Below are positions 1 to 6,814 of a stretch of 10,000 nucleotides of DNA, one piece after another; positions within the stretch are counted from its first letter, which is position 1, and every line of letters starts with the position of its first letter. A model generated the notes under the pieces. The model was not told where the DNA came from. It worked only from the letters and a program-made list of their open reading frames with translations, and did no database searches. A program made the translations under genes and the position numbers. The stretch comes from Actinidia chinensis. Taxonomy: Eukaryota > Streptophyta > Magnoliopsida > Ericales > Actinidiaceae. The stretch covers positions 10,267,645 through 10,277,644 of the forward strand of contig CM018900.1 of assembly GCA_009663005.1 (NCBI GenBank). Direction: 5' to 3'.

Positions 1-276
1 ATGAAAAATTCTCAAAATTAGGGTTAATTACATGTTCATAGGAACTGATATTTTTTTGTTTGGAAATTATTCTAAACAAATCAATTCGTAGGCTTAGGGT
101 TAAAGAACATCATAAAACTCATCCTAAAATTTTTGTAGATTCAAAAAGTTGCTATAATGGTTGTAGGAGGAAAAATAGGATTCGAAAACTCACTCATTAT
201 TGTCACTTCGTCTGATGTGACCAATTTCAATATGTATTTCTCACGCTCTGGATAACAGAATGGGCTAACGAGTAGT

Positions 277-367
277 TGAGAGGGTGTATCTGAGTGGTTC
301 TCAAGACATGAGCAAAAAATGGAACAAAGAAATAATTTAGGGGTTGTTAAGATAATTAAGCCTTTTC
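277..367 (+). repeat. Imperfect direct repeat, copy 1
   Basis: This copy shares an ordered series of blocks with 559-641: TTGAGAGGGT, GGTTCTCAAG, GAACAAAG, AATA.TTTA, then AAGATAATTAAG followed by CCTTTT. Spacing differs by a few bases and an extra TGTATCTGA-like stretch occurs here. The copies start about 282 bp apart. It is probably an old segmental duplication in the upstream region; I do not recognise it as a named element. Confidence 0.7.
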
Positions 368-558
368 CTGAGTTTCCTAACGGTGATATCACGCTATTAT
401 TGTCGCATGATATCAAAATTCAATTACAAACCTTTACGTTAATATGACAATTGTTGATTTTTCAAAATAGATAGTTAAATATATTATTGGTTGGTTATAC
501 TACGTCATCAACGCCATGTTGTATAACCGTTGCATTGAGAATTTACTCCCTGAAACCC

Positions 559-641
559 TTGAGAGGGTGGTTCTCAAGGTAGGGGGTAAAAAGTAGAACA
601 AAGCAATAGTTTATGAGTAGTCAAGATAATTAAGTCCTTTT
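559..641 (+). repeat. Imperfect direct repeat, copy 2
   Basis: Second copy of the block at 277-367, with the same order of motifs (TTGAGAGGGT, GGTTCTCAAG, GAACAAAG, AAGATAATTAAG, CCTTTT). It ends about 10 bp before the left target-site copy of the hAT-like element. Confidence 0.7.
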
Positions 642-651
642 AGCCCACCTT

Positions 652-660
652 GAATCACAT
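652..660. repeat. Target-site duplication, left copy (GAATCACAT)
   Basis: The 9-mer GAATCACAT occurs here and again at 5857-5865. Each copy abuts a CCGG-rich terminus that faces inward. hAT elements make 8-bp duplications, so the true repeat may be AATCACAT or GAATCACA with a matching extra base. A 9-bp duplication would be more typical of Mutator elements. Confidence 0.75.
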
Positions 661-667
661 AGTTATC

Positions 668-825
668 AGAACCGGACTGGATCGGCCGGTTCAACTGGGA
701 ATCGGGCACTTAATCGGTCTAGTAAATATAATTTATCAGAAATGCAAGCAAACCGCACTGAACCAAAAAAATCGGGCGGTATTTTGCCGAACCGTTGAAC
801 CGGGCGATTCTAAATAAACGGGGCA
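668..825 (+). repeat. Left subterminal CCGG-motif cluster of the hAT-like element
   Basis: This stretch has many short CCGG-type motifs in both orientations, including AACCGG, TCGGCCGGTTCAAC, AATCGG, AAACCG, ATCGGG and CCGTTGAACCGGG. The density is far above the AT-rich surroundings. In hAT elements clusters of this kind are bound by the transposase; that role is inferred here. Confidence 0.55.
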
Positions 826-853
826 ATTTTAACATAAGTTTCTAAATTTTTAA

Positions 854-912
854 TTTTCTTTCTCTCTCTCTCATTCAGTCATTCTCTCTCGATTCTCGTA
901 TCTCTCTCCCTC
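854..912 (+). repeat. CT-rich microsatellite tract, probable transposon gene leader
   Basis: Interrupted CT dinucleotide runs, resembling the pyrimidine-rich 5' leaders of plant genes. It lies just inside the left end of the hAT-like element, where the transposase gene leader would be expected. Confidence 0.5.
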
Positions 913-1915
913 AAAGCCCTAATCCCTATCTAGTCTATCGTCTTTAGTCTGTGTATCTCAATCAGACCATGTTTCTTTTCTCCATTTCTTGTGTTTTAAT
1001 TCCTTAAAAAGACTTCTAAGCTTCTATCTCAACGTGGGAACTATTGTTTTGTTTTGTTTTGTTTTTTTAGTTTGTACTCATCTGCTAGCAAATTTTAGGT
1101 TGGTTTTTAGTTTCCATGCAATTTCAGCTAATTTTGGCGTGATTTGGTGTTGATTTGTGTTGTAAGTGTTGTTGATTGCTGTGGATGTTGTGCTAATAGT
1201 TGGATTTTTGTGTGTGTGTTCGCAATTTGTTTTTTTTTGTGGGTTTGGTGGTTTTTTGGTGTTTGTTTTTGATTTTTGGTGGGTTTGGTCCGCCTCTACT
1301 GAATTTGATTTTGGTTGTTTTTTTTGTTCACAATGTGCTGAGCCATCAGGCTATTCCATAGACACTACACTTGGGGTAATGATAGTAATCTAGAATATTC
1401 AATAGTGCTTTGAGGGAGAGCCTGTATATGAACTACAAAGTCGTAATCCTTTCTGTTTTACAGTTTTACTTGGGAGTCTCCAGACTAAATCTCTTTATTA
1501 TGTTCAAGTAGATTTGCAACTTGGTTGGATGTTTAACAACCATAACATTGACTACAATTATATTTCAATTAATTTAAGCATTCTTACATCTTTTCAGCTC
1601 TCAGAGGCTTGAGGTGAGCATAGTGAAATTGTTCCTTCAAGTTGGGACTTTCTGTATTGCAGTTGGTGCTTTGGTTTTAGGTAATTCCTTATCAAAGTAA
1701 TATGGGTATCACCTGTCAAATATTATGGATTTGATTTTGTTGGAAAATGAGTTCTTTATTTTCTCTTATTAGGTCGGTATTTTGTCACATGTATAAACCA
1801 TTCAGTTTCTGTCATGCATAAAAGGGATTCTTTATATAAACCATCTAGAAAACATTCATGAGTTCTATTTTTAAGATGACAACTAATTCATTTAATGAGT
1901 TTTGTATTCGTATAG
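913..1915 (+). other. hAT-like element interior without a recognisable gene
   Basis: T- and G-rich sequence with a (TTTTG)n run near 1045-1068 and a GT-rich stretch near 1150-1280. No transposase core, BED zinc finger or other domain can be read in any frame. It ends with a plausible 3' splice site at 1914-1915, just before the C-terminal exons. It is probably intron and leader of the transposase gene after internal deletion. Confidence 0.45.
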
Positions 1916-2383
1916 GACTTATTTTAAGGGTCGAAATTATGACCTTATTGACTTTGAAGATTTTAGTGCCAACTCAATTTGGGTGTTGGAAGATGAGCCT
2001 TCCACATTGATGGCTGATGAACTAGAGAGCTTTCGCCATGAACTAGCTTCATTCACTATTCAAGAGTCTCAAAATATTGGTAAGTATTGTTGAATTTTAT
2101 ATATTTTACACTTTAATAAAGTTTTTATTAATTTTTCATAATTTAGTACCTCCAAATTTGTAAGGTAGATGACACTTTGAATTTGGATGAGTTAGATGAT
2201 ATTAACGATGATGAAAATGATGGCAATGAAGTAGTTGGTCAAGAAGGCAATTGGAGTGGAGGTCTTGGACGTGTGACTAATGTTGGGCCTTCTAATGAGA
2301 ATGAAATTGAAGATCTTAATTTTGGTACAGATTGGGGCTCATCAAGTGGAAGAGGAAATCAATGGAACATAGAGCATCCTTAA
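1916..2383 (+). pseudogene. hAT-transposase-like C-terminal fragment, two spliced exons
   Basis: Two exons join cleanly. Exon A (1916-2079) follows an acceptor at TATAG and ends at the strong donor G|GTAAGT. Exon B starts at 2169 after GTAG and stops at TAA 2381-2383. The splice restores an Asp codon and gives about 125 residues with no stop. The first half reads TYFKGRNYDLIDFEDF, then WVLEDEP and DELESFRHELASFTI, resembling the segment after the dimerisation domain in plant hAT transposases. The second half is an Asp/Glu/Asn-rich tail followed by Gly/Ser-rich sequence and a terminal NIEHP. The catalytic part is missing upstream, and the exon starts at the third base of a codon, so this cannot be a complete gene. 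The hAT assignment rests on general resemblance plus the element around it. Confidence 0.5.
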
Positions 2384-2833
2384 AGATGACTATTGGGAGC
2401 TTTGCTTTTATTTTCAAATATGAACTTGCTTTGGAGTTAGCCATTTGAATTCTGATTTCTTTTTTAAATTTCTACTTGTGGTGTTGTTGTCTGTTGATAG
2501 TTAATTTACTGGTTACTCAACTCTTTAATTGCAAAGTTGTGATGAACAATGAACATTAGGTTATGTTTGCTTCATCACAAATTCAATGCCCTTGATCATC
2601 TCATTGAAATTGTTTATAATCTGATATGGTACAAACTTGCATTGAAGACAGGGGCCTGCACTATGTTGATTCTCTTCTGCATTATCTATGGGCTTTTTAG
2701 TTGACTTCACTATCAATTTTGTGTACATCTAGGCTTGCAATTTTGGTTTTTAGACAAATGATCGTTGTTGAAGCCTATGCTTCGAGGATCTGCCAATGCT
2801 AGTCCTCATTAAAGCATATGTTTTTGTGATGCA
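2384..2833 (+). other. 3' untranslated and downstream sequence of the hAT-like gene
   Basis: AT-rich DNA after the stop at 2381-2383, with no coding potential I can support. It runs up to the start of the inserted LTR element and resumes at 5664. A short stretch near 2480-2510 (TGTTGTTGTCTGTTGATAG) resembles 5691-5711 on the other side of the insertion. Confidence 0.5.
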
Positions 2834-3160
2834 CGATGTGGGGTAAAAAATTCGCCTAGTCAAAGACCATCTCTATAAGGACTTATTCTCTAAAAGGACC
2901 CCATCTCCATTAGAAGTTTGCCATCATGAGACTTCTTCTCCATCACTCCTCCACCTGATCAAAATCCGCTTCCGTGAGGATTCCACCTCTACAAGGGAAC
3001 TATCCATTAGACTTCAGCTTCATCACGACTCCTATAATTTTGGATTGTTCTCCAATTGGCAACTTCCTATTTTATCTCCAATATTTATGGGATATTCTCC
3101 CATATTTATCCTTCAGAGGATCTTGCCGTGATCCACTGACACGGCCCATCATTTTTCATT

Positions 3161-3168
3161 TATATAAA
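3161..3168 (+). promoter_or_regulatory. LTR TATA box (TATATAAA), 5' LTR
   Basis: TATATAAA followed by GGCCGCACCCTCC, a typical core-promoter arrangement for the U3/R boundary. The same box is kept in the 3' LTR at 5408-5415. Transcription would start about 30 bp downstream and run rightward. Confidence 0.65.
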
Positions 3169-3332
3169 GGCCGCACCCTCCATCATCATGAGGTATGATT
3201 CATTTACTGCACATTGATAGCTCTACTAGTTCATTGCTTAGCTTTTTATTCGCCTTGGTCTGATTCGCACGCCGGAGGAGTTTTGAGCGGCCTCACCCCC
3301 GTCGGTAACGTTTGTTCGTTGCTGCGCAGGTC

Positions 3333-3500
3333 GCCTGAGTTGCGCTGAGGTTCAGTGCCGAGGTATAAGAGCAATAATGACTATTGGATTGCTCGCTCCA
3401 TATTTTTACTACAACCGCCCGAGTTGTGCCGAGGTTCAATGCCGAGGTATAAGAGCAATATTGATTGTTGGATTGCTCGCCCTAGATTTTTACCACAACA
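3333..3500 (+). repeat. 84-bp tandem duplication at the end of the 5' LTR
   Basis: The copies start at 3333 and 3417 (for example GAGTTGCGCTGAGG at 3337 against GAGTTGTGCCGAGG at 3421), and both run to a TTTTTAC(C/T)ACAAC terminus. The 3' LTR has one copy (about 5580-5663). Because reverse transcription makes both LTRs from one template, the difference most likely arose after insertion. Confidence 0.85.
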
Positions 3501-3518
3501 GTTTGGCGCTATCTATGA
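3501..3518 (+). other. Probable primer-binding site of the LTR element
   Basis: GTTTGGCGCTATCTATGA starts immediately after the 5' LTR terminus ACAACA. The TTTGGCG core is common directly downstream of the 5' LTR in plant gypsy-type elements. The priming tRNA cannot be settled from this sequence alone, and the site may have decayed. Confidence 0.5.
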
Positions 3519-3699
3519 GAACGATAGTTCTCAACTTTCTGTGCACCTGCGTAGCCGATTGTTACCTAGACCAAGTGCTAGTAGCCTCTTGCAGAATTTA
3601 AGAAAAAAATTCTTGTTCGATTTTTTCGCCATTATTCATCATGAGTCATGTCATCAAGTGGAGACTTTATTTCGCTAATATCAAGATCGCTAGTTCGTT

Positions 3700-3865
3700 A
3701 CAAAATGATAGAGGCATCTTAATCATCATCGTGGATATCGCCATTATCAAGAATGCCTATTCATGATAACATGATAAGACATCTTGATCACCAATACAGA
3801 TGTCGCCAATGTCAAGAAAGACATTCATTACAACATGATAAGGCATCTTGATTGCCAATCGCCAA
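3700..3865 (+). repeat. 64-65-bp tandem repeat, about 2.5 copies
   Basis: A block containing ACAACATGATAAGGCATCTTGAT, split by point changes, recurs with CATCTT at 3715, 3780 and 3844. Each copy then has a GATCACCAAT-like and a TCGCCAAT-like stretch. It lies in the leader of the LTR element, just before the larger minisatellite, and has no coding capacity. Confidence 0.75.
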
Positions 3866-3898
3866 TTTTGTCAAATGTATCTCGCTTGATTATTCAGG

Positions 3899-4815
3899 TA
3901 CCAAAGGTGTTCACCTGTGGCTCATAGGTACTCACCTTGCCCATGGTGCTCATAGGTGTTCACCCTACTCATGGTGCTCAAAAGTTTTCACCTCGCCCAT
4001 GGTGCTCAAAGGTGTTCACCCATGGGGCTCAAAGGTGTTCACCTCGCCCAAGGTGTTCCAAGGTGCTCACCTCGCCCATGGTGCTCACAGGTGTTCACCT
4101 CGCCCATGGTACTCAAAGGTGTTCACCTCACCCAAGATGTTCACCTCGCCCATGGGGCTCAAAGGTGTTCACCTCACTCATGGGGCTCACCTCCCCCATA
4201 GGGCTCAAAGGTGTTCACCTCGCCCATGGGGCTCACAGGTGCTCACCTTACTCATGGTACTCAAAGGTGTTCACCTTGCCCATGGTGCTCAAAGATGTTC
4301 ACCTCGTCAATGTGGCTCATAGGTGCTCACCTCACCCATGGTGTTCAAAGGTGTTCACCTCGCCCATGATCCTCAAAGGTTTTCACCTCGCCCATGGTGC
4401 TCAAAGGTGTTCACCTCGCCCGAGGTGTTCACATCGCCCATGGTGTTCAAAGGTGTCCACATCGCCCAAAAGGTTCAAATGTGCTCACCTCGTCTATGGG
4501 GCTCACAGATGTTCACCTCGCCCAAGGTGTTCATCTCATCCAAGGTGTTCACCCTGCCCATGATGCTCAAAGGTTTTCACCTCGTCCATGGGGTTCAAAG
4601 GTGTTCACCTCGCCCATGGGGTTCAAAGGTGTTCACCTCGCCCAAGGGGTTCAAAGGTGCTCACCTCGCCCATGGGGATCATAGGTGTTCACCTCGCCCA
4701 ATGTGTTCAGCTCGCCCATGGTGCTCAAAGGTATTTACCTCGCCCATGGTGCTCACAGGTGTTCACCTTACTCATGGTGCTCAAAGGTGTGCACCTCGCC
4801 CATGGGGCTCACAGG
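3899..4815 (+). repeat. 28-bp minisatellite, about 35 units, inside the LTR element
   Basis: The unit is built from CTCGCCCATGG, TGCTCAAAGG and TGTTCAC in order (28 bp), with occasional 18-bp short units that lack the CATGG-CTCAAAGG part. Variation includes GGGG/GGTG and GTTCAC/GCTCAC. Every full unit has two palindromic parts: CCATGG and AGGTG-TT-CACCT, the second able to form a small hairpin. The consensus has no stop codon in any forward frame, and 28 is not a multiple of 3, so a translation cycles through three related peptides every 84 bp. The long overlapping reading frames here (3852-4322, 3937-4563, 4323-4841 and shorter ones) are products of the repeat and not genes. Confidence 0.95.
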
Positions 4816-5079
4816 AGCCCATCACTTTGAGGATCAGGTGAACATAGAGATGATGTGAATGAGATCTCTCATGGCCGAGGAGAATAAGATCCCTCAAGGC
4901 CGAGATGAATTATTCGCCGAATTAATGCAAGTTCTCCAAACGTCAAGATCGCCAAGAGAATTATCACCAATCACCAGTGCCAGAGTTGACCTTGTCATCA
5001 CGGCCAATGGATGATCGCCAATTTCGCCAAATGATTTGTTACTCGATGATACCAAGTGTTTCACCTCGGCATCTCGAGT
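4816..5079 (+). other. LTR element interior downstream of the minisatellite
   Basis: Non-repetitive sequence with scattered GCC(A/G)A motifs (TCGCCAA, GGCCGAG). It carries no coding sequence or retrotransposon domain and leads into the purine run at 5080-5086. Confidence 0.6.
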
Positions 5080-5086
5080 AGGAGGG
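5080..5086 (+). other. Purine run preceding the 3' LTR (candidate polypurine tract)
   Basis: AGGAGGG followed by CTAC, immediately 5' of the 3' LTR start TGATGTGGGG. This is where the plus-strand primer of an LTR element should be. It is short, so it may be a worn tract. Confidence 0.55.
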
Positions 5087-5090
5087 CTAC

Positions 5091-5663
5091 TGATGTGGGG
5101 TAAAAAATTCGCCTAGTCAAAGATCATCTCCATGAGGACTTATTCTCCAAAAGGACCCTATCTCCATTAGAAGTTTGCCATCATGAGACTTCTTCTCCAT
5201 CACTCCTCCGCCTGATCAAAATTCGCTTCCGTGAGGATTCCACCTCTACAAGGGAACTATCTCTATTAGACTCTAGCTCTATCACGACTCCTATAACTCC
5301 AATTGGCAACTTCCTATTTTATCTCCAATATTTATGGGATATCCTCCTATACTTATCCTTCCGAGGATCTTGTCATGATCCACCGACACGGCCCATCATT
5401 TTTCATTTATATAAAGGCCGCACCCTCCATCATTATGAGGTACGATTCATTTACTACACATTGATAGATCTACTCGTTCATTGCTTAGCTTTTTATTCGC
5501 ATTGGTCTGATTCGCACGCCTGAAGGGTTTTGAGCGACCTCACCCCCGCCGGTAACGTTTGTTCGTTATTGCGCAGGTCGCTCGAGTTGTGCCGAGATTC
5601 AATGTCGAGATATAAGAGCAATATTAACTGTTGGATTACTCACTCCAAATTTTTACCACAACA
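5091..5663 (+). repeat. 3' LTR
   Basis: 573 bp, starting TGATGTGGGG and ending ACCACAACA, so it keeps canonical TG...CA ends. It matches 2834-3500 except for scattered mainly transition differences, the missing 12-bp segment and a single copy of the 84-bp end block. It lies on the same strand as the SWC6-like gene and about 400 bp upstream of its start codon. Confidence 0.9.
5408..5415 (+). promoter_or_regulatory. LTR TATA box (TATATAAA), 3' LTR
   Basis: Same core-promoter block as at 3161-3168, followed by GGCCGCACCCTCC. Transcription from it would run out of the element, through the hAT right end, and into the SWC6-like leader about 430 bp downstream. Activity is unknown. Confidence 0.6.
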
Positions 5664-5856
5664 TACTTGCTTGTAGATGCATATTTGCTGTTGTTGTCTT
5701 TTGGTTTTTAGTTAATTGAGTATTTATAATTTTTTTTATATTTTAGTATAAAGTTGAATATATTGAGTCATAGAAAATTTAATTTTTTAATTAAATATAT
5801 TTTTATTATTTATTAATTATAAAACCGACTGATTACCGGTTCAACAAGCAAATAAC
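5664..5856 (+). other. Right end of the hAT-like element
   Basis: AT-rich sequence resuming after the LTR insertion. It ends with AAAACCGACTGATTACCGG and TTCAACAAGCAAATAAC directly before the right GAATCACAT. The ACCGGTTCAAC motif mirrors the left subterminal cluster, and the extreme end is the imperfect inverted partner of the left end. Motif density is lower here than on the left. Confidence 0.6.
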
Positions 5857-5865
5857 GAATCACAT
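5857..5865. repeat. Target-site duplication, right copy (GAATCACAT)
   Basis: Exact match to 652-660. It is followed at once by the pyrimidine- and CCG-rich leader of the SWC6-like gene, so the transposon landed in or right next to the gene's 5' leader. Confidence 0.75.
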
Positions 5866-6068
5866 CACTCTCCTCTCCGCCTCCGCCTCCGCCATCGATT
5901 CGCCTCCGCCGCGACCATACCATCCCAAAATCTCAACTGTTAGGTATGTATATTTCTTCGTTCTTCATTCATTCTTCTTCTCTCCTTCAAATTTTTCCAT
6001 AATTTTCTTTTCTCTTGCCTTTGAAATCTGAAGTATTTTCGCTCTAATTCAAGTTTCAATTTGCAGCC
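5866..6068 (+). other. SWC6: 5' leader of the SWC6-like gene with one intron
   Basis: Begins with CT-rich and CTCCGC-repeat sequence (5866-5911) typical of plant 5' leaders. A good donor, TTAG|GTATGTATA, lies at 5944, and an acceptor, TTTGCAG|CC, at 6065-6066, two bases before the start codon. This predicts a 123-bp leader intron (5944-6066). The transcription start is unknown. The transposon terminus lies immediately upstream. Confidence 0.65.
5871..5911 (+). repeat. CTCCGC trinucleotide-type repeat in the 5' leader
   Basis: Several CTCCGC/CCTCCGCC units interrupted by ATCGATT. It is much more GC-rich than the surrounding DNA and is a common leader composition for plant housekeeping genes. 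Confidence 0.7.
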
Positions 6069-6173
6069 ATGGACGAGGACACTTCCAATCCGCTTCGCCG
6101 TATGTCGAGCCGGACTCGCAAGGTGGCTCTAAAAGTGGTCGCCGCTCTCGCAAGCAGCGACAATCGAACACAG
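6069..6173 (+). CDS. SWC6: SWC6-like coding exon 1
   Basis: The start codon is in a good plant context (CAGCCATGGAC). It encodes 35 residues, ending DNRTQ, before the phase-0 donor CAG|GTCATT. It holds the basic SSRTRKVALK segment typical of the SWC6 N-terminus. The codon reading is intact. Intron 1 (6174-6285) follows and ends at TCTCAG. Confidence 0.85.
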
Positions 6174-6285
6174 GTCATTCCGGGCCCTTTCTTTTTTCGC
6201 AGATTATTTCAATTTTAACGTGTCAATAGTCCGATGGGATTGTTTGTCAGATTGGGGATTAAAAGTGAGAGTCTGTTCGTCTCAG

Positions 6286-6388
6286 GCGGCTTTTACTCGT
6301 CTTGAAGCTTTGGAGAATGATAATGCCGGAATAGAGACGGTAGAGATCAACAGTGATGAGGATGCTTCTCTTGACGATGAAGATCAAG
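6286..6388 (+). CDS. SWC6: SWC6-like coding exon 2
   Basis: Starts GCGGCT after TCTCAG and ends CAAG|GTCTAT in phase 1. It encodes AAFTRLEALENDNAG and then an acidic run of Asp/Glu. The family usually has Ile-Ala where this copy has Phe-Thr at residues 38-39; the second change fits a G-to-A mutation. Both splice sites look usable. Confidence 0.85.
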
Positions 6389-6633
6389 GTCTATTCGAAT
6401 TGTTGTTTTCTCTTTTGCAATTAGACTACTAGTTTGAGCATGGGTGTTTTCTTTTTTGATGCGACCTGATGATTTGGTATTCTTTGAACAGAATGAGGGT
6501 GTTTTTGCTAAACCTTTGTTTGAGCACGAGATTTTTTTTTGGTTTTCATAAAATTTAATTTAACAACAGACCAGTTCTTCCATATTCCTAACTAGGCAGC
6601 CATATTGTTTCTGCTTTTGACAACTTAAACTCC

Positions 6634-6738
6634 AAACACACAAGCTTACATAGTTTGGCTTCCACAGGCGAGAGAGTTAATCCACTATAACTTAATAGAG
6701 ATTACAAATATGAGACCAGAAATACCTTAAATCCCAAC
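6634..6738 (-). repeat. LTR 3'-end-like block, minus strand
   Basis: Read on the minus strand it runs GTTGGGATT, GGTATTTCTGG, CTCATATTTGTAATC, GTGGATTAACTCTCTCGCC, TGTGGAAG and CTTGTGTGTTT. The same order and spacing occur on the plus strand at 8394-8511. The GTGGATTAA...TTCGCC...GTAAA...GTGTGTTT pattern resembles the U5 end of plant Ty1/copia LTRs. A TATAAATAGAGC box on the same strand (6803-6813) lies upstream at a suitable distance. Confidence 0.6.
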
Positions 6739-6804
6739 ACCAATACCCGTGCCTTAAAGCTGGACCCACTTATGGGGTTCCCAAATTTCATTGAGCCCCT
6801 AGCT

Positions 6805-6814
6805 CTATTTATAG
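6805..6814 (-). promoter_or_regulatory. TATA-like box in LTR fragment, minus strand
   Basis: On the minus strand this reads CTATAAATAGAGC, a strong plant TATA consensus, upstream of the minus-strand LTR-end block. It would direct transcription leftward, antisense to the SWC6-like gene. Activity is unknown. Confidence 0.45.

Larger units (their letters stand above)
1..651. other. Left flank, probable original upstream region of the SWC6-like gene
   Basis: AT-rich non-coding DNA with no convincing gene on either strand. It ends exactly where the hAT-like element begins (left target-site copy at 652-660). Joining it to the sequence after 5865 would restore a simple upstream-to-leader layout, so I infer that it held the promoter of the SWC6-like gene before the insertion. 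The only internal structure I see is an imperfect direct duplication (277-367 and 559-641). Confidence 0.5.
2834..3500 (+). repeat. 5' LTR
   Basis: Aligns along its length with 5091-5663. Most differences are transitions, which suggests an old insertion. It begins CGATGTGGGG where the 3' LTR has TGATGTGGGG, so the first base of the canonical TG is changed. Relative to the 3' LTR it has about 12 extra bases near 3038-3050 and an 84-bp tandem duplication at its 3' end, which together account for the length difference (667 against 573 bp). It ends ACCACAACA. A TATA box lies at 3161-3168. Confidence 0.9.
2834..5663 (+). mobile_element. Non-autonomous LTR retrotransposon (LARD/TRIM-like) nested in the hAT-like element
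   Basis: Two direct LTRs (2834-3500 and 5091-5663) flank an interior of about 1.6 kb. The LTR ends are short inverted repeats: TGATGTGGGGTAAAAA at the start and TTTTTACCACAACA at the end. A GTTTGGCGCT primer-site-like sequence follows the 5' LTR directly. A short purine run (AGGAGGG, 5080-5086) precedes the 3' LTR. The interior carries a 64-65-bp repeat and a large 28-bp minisatellite, and no gag, protease, reverse transcriptase, RNase H or integrase can be read in any frame. The GTTTGGCG motif after the LTR is reminiscent of plant Ty3/gypsy elements of the Tat type, so the helper may be of that type; this is inference. I see no 5-bp target duplication directly at the LTR ends. Confidence 0.85.
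661..5856 (+). mobile_element. hAT-like DNA transposon, degenerate and carrying a nested LTR element
   Basis: The element is bounded by the direct repeat GAATCACAT (652-660 and 5857-5865). The left end starts AGTTATCAGAACCGG; the right end, read on the minus strand, starts GTTATTTGCTTGTTGAACCGG, split by small gaps, so the inverted termini are short and imperfect. Both subterminal regions are rich in ACCGG, CCGGTT and GGTTCAAC motifs, like the transposase-binding subterminal repeats of hAT elements. Inside are a CT-rich leader (854-912), two coding exons for a transposase-like C-terminal tail (1916-2383) and untranslated sequence. No BED zinc finger or catalytic core is visible, so it could not move unaided. 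A 2.8-kb LTR element (2834-5663) is inserted in its 3' part; without that, it is about 2.4 kb. Boundaries are well supported; the superfamily is less certain, with Mutator as the alternative. Confidence 0.65.

Noticed and set aside
141..416. 91-codon minus-strand reading frame
   Set aside because: No recognisable domain and no gene-like context; the region overlaps the upstream duplicated block.
1166..1393. 75-codon forward reading frame rich in Phe, Val and Cys
   Set aside because: It lies in T/G-rich low-complexity intron-like DNA of the hAT-like element, and the hydrophobic composition simply reflects T-rich codons.
2974..3678. Forward reading frames of 74-107 codons in the 5' LTR and leader
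   Set aside because: They overlap LTR sequence, including the 84-bp duplication, and their counterparts are not preserved in the 3' LTR.
3899..4815. Regular repeats that could be mistaken for a CRISPR array
   Set aside because: The whole unit repeats with point changes and there are no unique spacers. The setting is a plant LTR element without cas genes.
3852..4841. Several overlapping forward reading frames of 80-208 codons with His-Gly-Ala and Cys-Ser-Pro-Arg-Pro repeats
   Set aside because: They arise because the 28-bp minisatellite unit has no stop in any forward frame. All three frames are open at once and encode cyclic versions of the same unit, with no sign of selection for one frame.
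6220..6432. 70-codon forward reading frame
   Set aside because: It is exon 2 of the SWC6-like gene (6286-6388) with intron read at both sides, so it is not a separate gene.
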